In this document: in pieces, positions 21,920 to 34,200 of the stretch
Numbering within the stretch: the stretch's first letter is position 1
Layout: every line of letters begins with the position of its first letter
Assembly (NCBI RefSeq): GCF_963678635.1
Contig: NC_087067.1
Span: 20,396,596-20,456,595 of the forward strand
Length of the DNA: 60,000 nucleotides
DNA from: Symsagittifera roscoffensis
Lineage: Eukaryota > Xenacoelomorpha > Acoela > Convolutidae
Direction: 5' to 3'
Position numbers and translations under genes: made by a program
The notes under the pieces: model-generated
Database searches by the model: none
What the model was told of the DNA's origin: nothing
What the model saw: only the letters and a program-made list of their open reading frames with translations

Positions 21920-24020
21920 TCTTATTTTCAAGTTCGCCGATTGGTCAAAAATTTTTGCTCGCCACCGTGAGCTTAGATTCCTGGCAATAATTTTGAAAGA
22001 TGAAAAAATGACTAACAATTTTTAATTTTTAGCTGTAGAACACTTTGCTGCCCTTTGTTAATTTTCTTAGAAATGAAAATTTTCAGTCTATTTCTTCTCG
22101 ATTCGGCAGTAACATTTTCGACTTTATGGTGAAAAGTCAGGTCATACTCTGGATCTGAATATTTCATTAACCAGTTCTATCCAGTAGTTTGGTCTAACTG
22201 GGACTGCAAATAGTGCAAAAGAAGGTTAAATACCATTTATTATGACGGGAAATCTATGGACCGACTTAGTGGATATTTACTAAAATGTATCTCATTAAAT
22301 TTGGCGTTTGGTGTTAGATATTTCGAAATCTTTTCACGTGAAGAAATTTGAAGTCAGGTGAACAGCGACCGACCTAAGGTTTACGCGAACCGAGCACATT
22401 TCCAAATAATATATAACTAAGTTTATACCCGACCTCTAAGTATGTCAACCGAAATTAATTGTGTGCCCCCTCGAAGAGATAAAAACACTTTTTTTTAAAA
22501 TCTGCAAAAATTAACAGATTTTTTTTTCTTGAAAAGCAAAACAAAAAACAGTCGAATGACAAAACAAAATCCAAAAAAATTCAAAAGAATGCTAAACGAT
22601 TGCATTTTTTTGCAGAATAAGTTATTAAATTTTTTCTTGTGAGGCTTGACCGTCCAAAAAACCAATGCGTTTATCTGTTTTTTTGAACACAAAATTATCT
22701 TTTGCTTAACGAAAGTTGAAAGTTCTCTTCAGGTTGATTATCAAAAAAACTCCCCTAATTGTTTATATAACACAAAAGTTAGCGGGTTGTTGTGCAAGTA
22801 GCCCAGAAAGTTCCGTCCCAGTTATTATAAAAAATATTAAACATAGACGACACGCTGTTGAAAAAGTGCAAAAGAGCGCAAGAACGACAAAAAAGATAGA
22901 TTGTTTTTTTTTGCAAAAACTTTGACTTATGAAATTCAATCAATATATGATTTTCTCGGTTGTTTGAGTTCCAAGAACAACTCATGGTTGACTGTTTGTT
23001 GATAAAATTAACTCTATGTAAGAAAAACAGAATCAATTGATTGTTTTTTATTCCACTAGAATTTCCGAAAAAAAAATCCATTTATAAACTAGAAGCCATT
23101 CACAATTTTTGTGACCTTTACAATTCTATTGATCAAAAGTGGAGCTTGCCTACTTAAAAAATGAATTAATCAGAATTTAAAAAATATCAAAAATCAAACA
23201 AAAAACAATTGGCATGAACAAACTTTAAGACTTTTTCCTGAAAACTAACTGAAAAACAAATCATCATTAAACTAATTTATTGACAGTTAAAAAATAAAAA
23301 AATATAGCCAACAGACAGTTAAAAAATATATAAGCAAACGCGAGGATATTTTTGAAAAATTCATTTTCGAATTTCAAAATAATAATATATGGCCTTAATG
23401 CTCTTTGAATCTCAAAACGAGCTTATGATTTTGATTAAATTAACTAAAATTGAGAAAACTGGATATTTGTGTAAGATTTTGATTATAAAAATTAAATTCA
23501 CTCGCGACACTACCAGTCGTTAACGTTTTTTCCGGCCAGTTCAACATTTCTAACTGAAGAGAGCAAGTTGACTAACTTTTAGTAGATAAAATTGAATTGA
23601 ACTCAAAAAGTGCAATTTTTACCTAAGTGCATTCATAAATGCATCAATATGTATGAATGATTGTCTGTAGTTATTAGAGCATTTTAACTTTTATTAGAAA
23701 AAAAAATAAACAAAAAAATTAACCCAGACCGATATAAAAATCTTCACTGCTCGACTCTTAAAAACCAATAGATTGTCTGAATAGTCAAATTAAAATTTTT
23801 TTTTATTGACACTAAGGCAATTTTTTGAAATTTTTTGATTCCGAATCACAAACGCAACCTTTGAACTTAATATCATAGCACACTTGACCCCCGTACGTAC
23901 GCTCTTTGAGGTACCTCAGATACAAGCGGAAAATTTTTTTTCACTTCACGAAGTAGTTGGAACAAAATCATAAACATAAGTTTAATAATAATAAACATAT
24001 AACAAGTTAAAACCCTGCAA
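21920..24020. other. Intergenic, repeats only
   Basis: Holds a composite-repeat 5' block at 22768-22890 (GTTAGCGGGTTGTTGTGCAA, then GTTCCGTCCCAG) and repeat E material at 23290-23650. No gene seen. Confidence 0.5.
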
Positions 24021-24024
24021 TAGA

Positions 24025-24245
24025 GTAAATAAACAGTCGAAAATAGATAAAAGAAATTCAAGTTTATAAATCTTTCTTACGGATTCAACAAGTATACTAG
24101 TATAGAAGTATACTGGTTGTATGAAGTATGCTCTATTTTCTTCGCTTGAATCCTAAAATTGCGTAAATAAACAGTCGAAAATCGATAAAAGAAATTTGAG
24201 TTTATAAATCTTTCCAAGGGATTCAATAAATATGCTGGTTCTATG
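24025..24245 (+). repeat. Tandem duplication, period about 139 bp
   Basis: GTAAATAAACAGTCGAAAAT starts at 24025 and again at 24164. Both units continue through GATAAAAGAAATT, TTTATAAATCTTTC and GGATTCAA with few differences. Confidence 0.85.
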
Positions 24246-25198
24246 AAATATAGACACTCCTGGGGCATGGCAAATTGTCCCTCAGACCGTAAAAAGAGGA
24301 TCAAGTTGAACTAATATAAACAACATACCGCGAATAAACTCGGGCTTGTCTGAAATAAAATGGTAGCTTTGACGTAACACTTCCAAACCCATTCGCCACA
24401 TGAAGTAAATTAAATAGCTTCTAATAAAAGCCCAAATGATAAGGAACCAAATATATGATCGTTATCAATCACCGACCTCTCATTTTTCGAAAATTATTTA
24501 AAAAAATTATAAATGGAAGTAAATAATTTACTTATGCTTTACGGAAAATCATTAGACTGAACCCAATTTATGGAACTGTATTCGACCATCTTAGATACTT
24601 AGATACTTTTGTTCTTAAAGATTTTAAATATAAATATTATTGAATTTTTGAAAAAATGGGTTTTGATAAAACAAAGGTTCGATAAAATATCGTCGATTTA
24701 TTATTATTTTAAGAAAAAATAACTGCTGTAAGGTAACGTAAGATTAAATATTTCTTAACTTAAGATTAGAGAACTTGAAGCGGGCAGTAATTTTTTTAAA
24801 AGCAAGCACACTTCGCGTTAACCTTTGTTTTCTAATGCTGTGAGCCAAAAAAGCCCTCAAGCATGATCGCTTTTATGTACCATGTCACAAGCTCAAAAGA
24901 ACTTCCAGAAAAGTGAGCGACTAACGTAAGAGAAATTCTGAGTTTGCATGTTAGAGGCATCACTAATACCCTAAGTAAAACACAGTGCCCTGGGCAATAA
25001 AATCCGAAATTGACCAAGGAATCAGGAATCAAGAGGAAAATACAATCAATAACGCATTCCGCTACACAGCGGCAAAAAATAGTAGATCAATACAGGTCAC
25101 TTTGAAGAAAATAAGCTAAGAGCAAAAAAAAAAACACGGGTAGAACAAGGGAAGGGAAAGCAAGCAGACAATTTTTGCCGCAAGATTAGCCCCAAAAT

Positions 25199-25606
25199 TT
25201 ACCATCGCAATTTAAAGCCAAATAGTTTTGACAAACAGTAGCTGCACTTCGCCCCAATTAAGTTTCTTTCAAATAGTGGGACAAATTTTTCGCCAAAAAC
25301 TTTCGACTGTTCACCATTTCGATTCAAATACTCTAAATATTCCGCATTAAAGTACCTAGAATTGAACCTCCCTTCTAAAAAGAAGTAATGTAGCAAAGAT
25401 TGACTTAAATCTATTAATGAAAAAATTTCAGGAAAAAAATGGTGTATAAAGTTGAACGATAAAATTAATCCTAACATAACTTTTAACGGATCTCTTTTAC
25501 TATTTCCCGCTATTGGAACAGGGAGACTTTTACTACTATAAGTACAAAATCCGCATGTGATTATACATTGATTTAGTTCTTCATAGGGATGATTATTTTT
25601 TACCAT
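25199..25606 (-). CDS. Unidentified 135-aa ORF
   Basis: Longest uninterrupted ORF in the 17-31 kb gap. The ATG at 25606 is followed by a poly-G run just upstream on the plus-strand map (25613-25632). The protein is mixed hydrophobic/polar with several Cys (CIITCGFCTYSSK near the N-terminus, AKCSYC near the C-terminus) but has no motif I can name. It could be a decayed mobile-element fragment or a chance ORF; base composition is not clearly different from its neighbours. Confidence 0.22.
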   Translation of the reverse strand: MVKNNHPYEELNQCIITCGFCTYSSKSLPVPIAGNSKRDPLKVMLGLILSFNFIHHFFPEIFSLIDLSQSLLHYFFLEGRFNSRYFNAEYLEYLNRNGEQSKVFGEKFVPLFERNLIGAKCSYCLSKLFGFKLRW

Positions 25607-26378
25607 GGGGCGTGGGGGGGGGGGGGGGGGGATTGGGGTTGTTGTGGAATTAAGTTATAAAAGTCCCATTGAAGACCTAAATAAAAGCGTTTTACTTACA
25701 CTTATTTGTCTTAACCGGGGCGAGATTTGTATCAGATGAAGTTTTTTTGCAAAACTGAGTCAAATCAGTTAATGTAAGTTACGCGCAAAATTTTAACAGC
25801 CAGCCAACAAATGGTCAAAAAAGCATGCACAGTCGTTGTAGTCAATTGTTGGCTTTTTAAAAATAATTTGAGCAAGCTCTAAAGATGAAAGAACTCAATT
25901 ATAAATAACATCAGTCTTTGTTCTAACGAATTTTAATATGTGCAGTTTGTTTTATTCCATCAATATAAACAACTTCAAAATTGACGGGCGGTGCTTGATG
26001 TTTTCCTGGATATAACGGCGAAATGGTGTTAAAATTGGGAGCAAATTGGAACCTAATTGAGACTCAAAATGTTGAGGCGGGTTAGTTGAATACAATTTTG
26101 ACTCTAAAAGAGCAAATTGGTATAGTCAATGGATCTTCAAAAAAGTGACAGTTATAACAGCGAAGTGCAGTCTAAAACCAATCGTAAATCGACATCTGGC
26201 ACTACATGTAGTTTATTCTCTTTTTAAATTGAAAAACTGAAGCCACTTGAAAAAACAGGCCGCTAAAATGCGCGAAAAATCTATTGAATTTTGTGAGAAA
26301 AACTTGCTAAGATGGCAAAAGATAAAAACATAAAAGGTTGCAAAAAACTAGCACAGAATCGGTTTCAAAAGTGAACAC

Positions 26379-26624
26379 CCTGAGGCGGTTCAAAGATTTT
26401 CTCTTCGAAAATTTTGTCGATTTTTTACATATTTTTGAAAATACAGGCAAAATTTTTTTCAAAAAGTTAGTATAGATGGGCACCGAGGGCACCTTCAGAA
26501 ATCATTTAAGGGTCAATAAATCGGAAATAGGCGTTGGAAAAAAGTAACTAAGGGGGATTTTTGGATAATGAGAGAACCGAATCCACGAGGGAGGGGCAAC
26601 CGTCCCACTAAATCCACACCTCAG
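26379..26624 (+). mobile_element. hAT-type MITE, old diverged copy
   Basis: Starts CTGAGGCGGTTCAAAGATTT and ends TAAATCCACACCTCAG, matching the family ends with substitutions. Internal AAAAAGTTAGTATAGAT and GGGCACCTT blocks follow the same order as the 2557 copy. Confidence 0.65.
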
Positions 26625-27835
26625 AGTGCCAATTTTTTTGAAATGCGGCCGCAAGTTTTTATTTAATTGAGCATTAGGATGATATAATTAAATATAAATA
26701 GCGCCCTTTTGGTTCAAAAAACTTATTTGAGAAACTCTAACTAAGCAAAGAATCGTACAAGAAAAGAGGGGAAAATCGTTAATGAAAAAAACCTGTGCCA
26801 TTGCCATTATATAAAAAAACAAGAGCAAGCGAACGGTAGTCTGAACTTTTTTTTTCAAGCCGAAAATTTTTCAGTTATCCAAAAACAGATCTTCTTCGTA
26901 GTCAAACTTTTGGCCAGACATCGATGTTACCTGCAGGCCAAACGCTCCAGAAATCAACAAGTGGATTATAAACCAAGCTATCAAATGATTCATTGCTTCT
27001 GTCAATAAAAGTTTTCATGGAAAAAAACTTATATAAGGATCTCATAACGCTTGCTCACCGCAAGCTTATAAAACAACAAGAAAATATGTTCGCTCCGCCA
27101 GTAGCAAAAAAAACCACTTGTTTGGACCCCACTTATTACATGAAACTTACAAAATTACTTTTGATTTTCTCAACTTTAACCAATATGATATCAACCCGTA
27201 CACGGAATTCAAGATGATTTTAAACTATATCGGTTAATTATGCATATGAAAATTTGACGCTTACAGAAATCAATTAATTGAAACAAATTGAAGGACAAGT
27301 TTTTCGTTTAATTTGTCTCGAACGGAAATAATCAGACCAGTTTTTTTTGACACCAGGACACTTTTTCTTATATTTTTGTAAGGGCTTTAACGAGATTTCA
27401 CGCACATTACTTCTAAATATATTCTCATTTTCAAGTTAAACTTAAAACCATGAAAGTGATTGACTCTCTGATGAAATCTAAATCAGTATAAAGACATGGA
27501 AATTGCAGCTGATAGATTGCCAAGCCAGAATCTGTTACTTATATAAAAAAAATTCTCAAAATAAAAAAAACCTAATACCCATTCAATTACTTGAGTTTTA
27601 ACTACTGCCACTAACTCTTCACAGAGGTAAAGTGAAAATTCTCAATATTTGAGATAAAGAGAAAAAAAAACAATCAAAAATTTGGACAAGGACAACCAAT
27701 TGCTGTGAACTCATTAAAAATACCTAAAAAATTATTTCATGATTTTTTTCTTCAATTTGGTGTTGCTTTTTGTGAGTCGCTTGATGAAAAGATCAAAAAG
27801 TTACAAAAACTGACTCATTTCAAGTTCCCAAAACT

Positions 27836-27970
27836 TTTTATCAATGATTATTGCAACTGAAATGTTAATATTATCAAAATCTGCCGTGCAATTTATCAAA
27901 CTTTTTTATCAAGGATTATTGCTACTGAACAATTAATATTATCAAAAACTGCTGTTATAATTTGTTGTAC
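27836..27970 (+). repeat. Tandem duplication, period about 67 bp
   Basis: TTTTTATCAATGATTATTGC at 27836 and TTTTTATCAAGGATTATTGC at about 27904. Both are followed by TTAATATTATCAAAA and then CTGC. Confidence 0.8.
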
Positions 27971-30900
27971 AAATAGATTGAAACAAACATCAAAGCAAGC
28001 TCTTTGCGAATGAAAAAAAAATTGGTACGAAATAACATTAATCAACAAACAATACTATGCGAATGAAAAAAGTTAACGTCAAGTGTGAAAAAAATTAATC
28101 GAAGCTAAAAGATGCAACCTACTCGGAGTAATCTTAATTTCGGGAAACAAATTGGAACCCTTACCCTCTGAAATTAACAAAAATATTGAAACCTATCACA
28201 GAGAGACTATACTGGAAACGAGGAATTACGAAGAACTTTTTAGCAAAATAATATTAAAATTGACTTTTCTCAGAGTAACTTTTGAATCATAGACTTGTTT
28301 TATCCCCAAAAACCTGACTAATAAGTCTGAATCACTGATTCGATCCAGCAATTCCATGTTGATGAAATAACCGATAAAATAAACTTGAAGAAAAATCAAA
28401 ATAAAAGTCAAACCAAAAAACTTGCAAATACAAAAAGAAAATTAAAAAAACAAAAACCCCCAAAATGTAATCTAATTGCAATTACATCTTTTGAAAAAAC
28501 ATGTCAAAAATACAAATTCAGAATTAGCACTCGGAGGTAGCAAGCTTCGCTTTTAAAAAGTATTGATCTTTCAGCAGTGTTGTTGAATTGAGAATATCAT
28601 AAAAAAATGGATGATCATTGAGCAGTGCTCTATAATTGTGGATATAATTGTTTTTATTTCACTAGCATTGTTTTATTTCACTTTTTTTGTTGTAAAAATA
28701 AACGTCCTTTAAAAAATTTATTTTTTTTTTAATTTTTGAATTTCAAAGGAGACAATACCATCAATTAAACTTTTCGATATTTTAGAATTTTTTACGATTG
28801 GCATTTTTGGTGAAACTAAACCAACTTGAGAAAACAGTCAAAAAATAATTTTTTACACAGAAGAGAAGCTCAATGTCGCACCAATTGAATGCAAAGATGA
28901 AGGAATATGAAGAAAAACAAAAAAAGTATATATATTAAAAAAAGGCTTCAAAAAATTGTTTTTTACCAGAAACATAAATGAAACTGCTAAAAAGTTATTT
29001 AAAAAACTCCTTTTGTCATTAGATTGATTAGAAGGAGCTTGTAGATAACTAGAAAGAAGCTGAATTCTGAAAAAAATTGTTTCTGCGTAAACTAAACCGA
29101 CAAAATTAAGCAGACAGGCTAAAGTAGCCGACAATTTTTAGTTTTCAAAAAAGGTCCCGGCTGAAATCGAACTCCTACTCTTTGTCGTCAAAATCCTACC
29201 CGCGTTCGAAAATATAATAAGGCAAGTAAAACACTTGTACCACTTTTACGTGCAAATTTTGTGCCCAAAGATTTTTTTGGAAAAAGTGGATTACCTGGTT
29301 AAAACACCCTTTCTTATCGCAAGATTAAAAAATCAACATTCGAATCTCAAAAATATACACATTTTTTACTCAATTTCCGTTTTTTAATTGAAAAAAATAT
29401 TTTTCAGTTCTGAAAAACTTTTAACACTGTGACCTATATAAGAGTGTTCTCTACGTGGTCAAATTTTAAATAACTTCATGTTCAATCAAAATCGAGACCT
29501 GGAAGTTCAAATCGACATTCAAACTAAAAAATAATATTTTCTGCGCAGTTTGCATTTTTGTTTTTGGAGAGGAATTAGATGCTTTTTTTTCTTTTTAGCA
29601 AGTAAAACTGAATTGCATTTGAATTCAAATGAGAAGTCAAACAGCATGAGGGTGTTCAAAATTTGAGGGTGTACAACTTTTAAATTGTTCTCTTAAAACT
29701 TTCTCTAAGAGAAAAAATAAAAACAAGCAAACAAAAAATACGTCTGCACACTTTTTTAAAATCAAAATTGAATCGTTTGTGTGTCAAAAACCTTTTGAAA
29801 AAATTTTATCACAACGAAAAACAAACAATAGAGAGCTGTAGAGGTGTCAATGAACTCAAAGTCAACAAATAAATGCCTTCTTTGTTCTCTATATCAATTA
29901 AAACATTATACCACTTGCAATTAATTACAAGCATAGCCGCAAAAATCTAACCGACAGAAAATAAAACAAAATCCGCAGAAAAAAATGCGATGAGAAACTG
30001 AAACGACGAAAAAAACGAGACGACAATTTTCTTATTTAATGACGAAACAAAATTAACGGAACAGTTTCATCTTTGTCTTGATTTGTTTTAGAAAAAGTTC
30101 CTTTCACGACAAACAAGTCAAGTAAAATAATTAAATACCAAATTAGCATCGATACAAATCTTATTAATGGTAAAAAAACCCGCCAGACACTGAGCCGAAA
30201 CAAAATTCTGATCATTTTGAAAATTTTCATTAAAGTTCCTCCATAAATCATTTAGATAAAACTTTTTGCCTATATTTAATGTCTCAAATTACGCCTCTAA
30301 TCCAATATGATATATTTTGAAACCTTTGAACTAATTACAGAAAGAAGTCAGTAGAGATGCTTGAAATTTGCCTGTTAGGTGACTTAAGAGCAGATTTGGA
30401 GATGACCCATAATTTCGGTCCTGTGAACTAATTCATTTATGGTAAAAAACTTTTAGTACCTAATTAATTAAATCTTTGATAATTAATAGATCAAATCAAT
30501 CTCTGATGAGGTAGGTTTGTTTATAGGTTACGCAGCAATGAAAGGAACTGGTCAGAAGAGATGCTGGAACTGAAGTTCAGTGAAGAGGATCTATAATTTT
30601 ATCCAGAACAACTCAATCAAATCTTTAGCTTTTTTGAGATTGTTGCTATTTTTTCTTACTGGAAGCTTGCTCGTTGATTGCGGGCGAGGTAAATTGCCCT
30701 GTCCAGAAAAATGACCAAAAAAGCATGTAGTTTTTAAAACAGGCACAAAAGCGGTTCTCCGTATTGAGTTGAAGAGATCGTATTTTTGTCCTTTCTGTTG
30801 TGGATAAATCGTCTTAAATAGGTTCCCTGATTTTCATCTATACAAGGGCTTTTATTACTAGGACGGATGAATCACGAGGGAACGTATCGCTGTTTTGTTT

Positions 30901-31161
30901 CTGCATGCTCAAACTTACCAAGTTATGATGCAGCAGTTCGACCAGGTGGCACTTGAACTACTTTTTGTCTTTCTTGTGGAATTTCGGCAAAAAAGACAAG
31001 TAAAAGATTAAACTGGCTATTTAAATTTAATATCTGATTTGCGCTACTGCTCTGTACTTTAACCACGATTAACAATTAGGAGAAATTCTACAAAGTCTAA
31101 CGTGAGGGTTGCGATTCAAGCGAGAGTTTTGTTCATTTGTGCGACAAATGAGCAAGATGAA
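27971..31161. other. Gene desert downstream of AMBRA1
   Basis: Scattered short ORFs only. 30036-30251 minus could encode a hydrophobic 71-aa peptide but has no family signature. A tRNA-derived SINE head is listed separately at 29150-29225. No polyadenylation assignment could be made for AMBRA1. Confidence 0.5.
29150..29225 (-). repeat. tRNA-derived SINE head (pol III B-box)
   Basis: On the minus strand AGGAGTTCGATTTCAGCCGG contains a B-box-like GTTCGATTTC and ends CGGGACC, as does the copy at 51303. No full cloverleaf folds. The body downstream (GCCGACAATTTTT) is shared with other 'GCCGACAA' repeats. Confidence 0.5.
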
Positions 31162-31222
31162 TTAAATCTCTGTGTGTTCCTCTTCTTCGTCCGATTGCAC
31201 TCCCAGAAGCTCAAAGTTGTCC
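31162..31222 (-). CDS. AMBRA1: AMBRA1-like exon 10 with stop codon
   Basis: Reads DNFELLGVQSDEEEEHTEI then TAA (31162-31164). Good acceptor ATTAATTCCAG. The phase closes the 3507-nt CDS exactly. The acidic tail with NFELL looks like an LC3-interacting motif. Confidence 0.83.
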
Positions 31223-34200
31223 CTGGAATTAATCAAATCAAATTGAAGCGAAATCCAACTAGAAAAATTGACCCAAAAAAAGAAAAGAATAAAAGAATCA
31301 AGTCGTATCTCGACCGAAAGGGCTTCAATGTTCCGCATCACCCGACCATACCCTCCACTACAGTTTTATGTAATTATTACCCATCAATTACCGAAATATT
31401 ATTACGTTCAATTACCCATTTATAAACACTGATTTAAAACATGCCAAGCCTGGTCTGAATACTGACTAGGATTTATTACATTTTTCTAAATTTCGAAATT
31501 AGAAGAATGGCATACTAAGATTCGACTGACATTTACTGACCTTCCTAATCTTATTAGCAGGTCACTTGGGCTATCTGCTGTTTCTGGCGTGTCATCCACT
31601 CTAGAACAACCAAAATATTCCGGTCAGAGAAAATTTATTTCATCCATTAGTAGATCTAACAAGGATAGCCGGTAACTGAGCAAATAGCACACAATGTTCT
31701 GAGCATAGTCTTAAAAAATAAAAAAAACAAAATTTTTTCTAATTAGTATCGTGTTTTTGTTTGCGCGGTGTGATAAAACGATCTAAGCGAACAACTAAAC
31801 TTAGACATATTAGCAGGGGCGGGTTAAGGGGGGGCGGACGCCCCCTTCAGGGATTCGACCCCCTGCCGACCCAAAGGGTCCCCCTTTGGTACTTTTTAAG
31901 AAATCCATTTTTGGCCGGCTGACCCTAAAATTTTTCTAAAGGCGCCAATATATACTAACTTAGAGGGGGAGCGCGCGCCAAAAAAAAATTGATTTTTATG
32001 TCAAAATTTTCCAAAAAGTGCCCAAAGACGGCTTTTTTGACCTGTTTTTTCGAAAATTTGCCTGCGGTGCATAAAAATTGGCCGAAACAGCGTCTTTGTA
32101 GTGCTTTAGGAATGCTCAAAAAATCCGCCTCCCCCACCATCCTCGAAAAAATCCTAGATCCGCCCCTGCATATTAGACAGTCATAGTAAAATAGGTAAAA
32201 TGGTCAACAGTTTTTGAAAAATGACTAGAAAAACAAAACATAGCCAACTGACAGTTGGAAAAGAGCAATGAACGCAAGTAAACAAAAAACACTGACTTTG
32301 TTGAAAAATCATAACTTTCGAATTTAAAATTTATGATTGGCACTTTTCTGATACCATTAACCCAACTTGAGAAAGCTGGATCAATAGGTAAAATTTTCAT
32401 TCCTGCGAAAATCTAAAAGTTAAATTTCACTTTCGAGACTAGAAATCGTTCACGTTTTTTATGCGCCATTTTCATGTTCGTATTTGGAGAGTGCTAATTA
32501 CGTAACTTTCAGCAGATGAACTCCAATTGAACTCAAAAAGTGCGTATATAACTAAGTGCATTCATTTTTTAATTCCCAAAATTTCGCTTAAAAAATCCAG
32601 AAAAGAACTTTAATCGACTAAAACTAAGTTTTTGCGCCTTAAATTAAGCATAAATTAGCAATTGTAAGCCTGCTCTCCTTTTTAGTGGTACCTGATTTTG
32701 CGTGGAAAACCAATAGAAAAGAAAAAATACTATAATATCAGAAAACAAAGTTCCTCCTCATTTTTGAAATGATCGGAACAATAACATTTTTATGTCGCAG
32801 AACTTGATTTGAACTGCATTTGGAACGATAGCTTGTAAATCGAACATTCAAGTTTCACCTACCAACAATGGAACCTAAAACAAGATCAGCGAGAGCAAAT
32901 TGGCTTTCACTGCTACGTTTACAAAATAAATATTATTTGTTTAAATAGGAAAAAATTGGGCCATCTAACCTAGCATTACCGCTTCCACTATTTGTCGTCG
33001 TCTCCCTTTCAATCTTGGGTCTCTTTGGAGCACACACTATCAACTCCCCCAATGTAGTCCCGTATATCAGGCCACTTCCCGGAATGGGAACCCAGCAAGC
33101 ACAGTTCACACTGCCTACCGCTTCTTCGTTACTGCCTCGGAACCTCGACTCTCTGATATAAAATAACCATCCAAGTTGTAAAAAAGCCGAAGAAAAACTT
33201 TTATTGCTCAAACAGTGAATTTAAGAGATGCATTATTGATCAAAATTATTAACAGGGCGGAGCACTATCAACGATTTAGAAATAAACTCTAAATATCAAA
33301 ATTTGAAAATAAAAGTGAAAAATGATTACCAAACAACTCTGTTTTCAGTTCAACACATACCTGTTAGTCATAACTGTCGGCTGGTTTAGTTGCTTTCTTG
33401 GAATCAACCTCTGTGTGAAAAGTTTCTTCGGCGCGAACTCAAAAATCTCTCCGAGCGAAGGCCCGTTCAGAAAATTTCGAAAGAAAAACGATCTAGTTGA
33501 CTGTTTGTTGTAGTACCCCACAAATACATATAGGCTTGAAGCAGACAGGGACACGGAAATTGCATTGTGACCGACCGGGATTTTTGCTATTGGTTTCACA
33601 TTAGCGGACAAAGAGTCAAAAGGGTAAATGGATAGAAAAGTTTCCTCAAAATCGTATTTGTCATTTGAAGTCAGAAGAGCTAGTATAGATCCGTCTTTTG
33701 ATATATCTAGCGCTGTTTGGTTCAACACTTTACACCTCTTGACTAAAACATTCGCTTCTGGGTTGTGAATAGCCGGAAAGCTAAGATCCGTCCAGTACTG
33801 CAAACGATATGACACGCGTTGCTGAGCTCGCATGTAGTCACCAGTAACTGCGAAAGCACCAAAAGCGACACGAGTGATCGCGTCTTGAATTGCTTCGTTC
33901 GGCCGCAATCGGCTGTCGAAAACAGAGATGTCGTAAATGTGGTGAGTTCCGTTTACATCTCGAGTACTCACGACTCCGTTTCGAGAGCTGTTTCCAGCTG
34001 TTCGTCTCGGCAGACGAGTCGGCTGTCTACCCGATGTCAGAGAACCTCCCGATAGTGGGTTAGAATCCGAGCTTGGAACTCCGATTGGATTTGACGAGGA
34101 AGTCGCGAAGGTTGCCAGACGCCGGGTAGTGCTGTTGGAGTCACTTTCGGAGGAGTGCACAGAATTCAAGTTGGGATCAATTTGCATTGAAGGACGTTCT

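Noticed and set aside
31102-31425. 107-codon plus-strand ORF
   Set aside because: It is antisense to the final AMBRA1 exon and the sequence downstream of its stop, with no splice support of its own.
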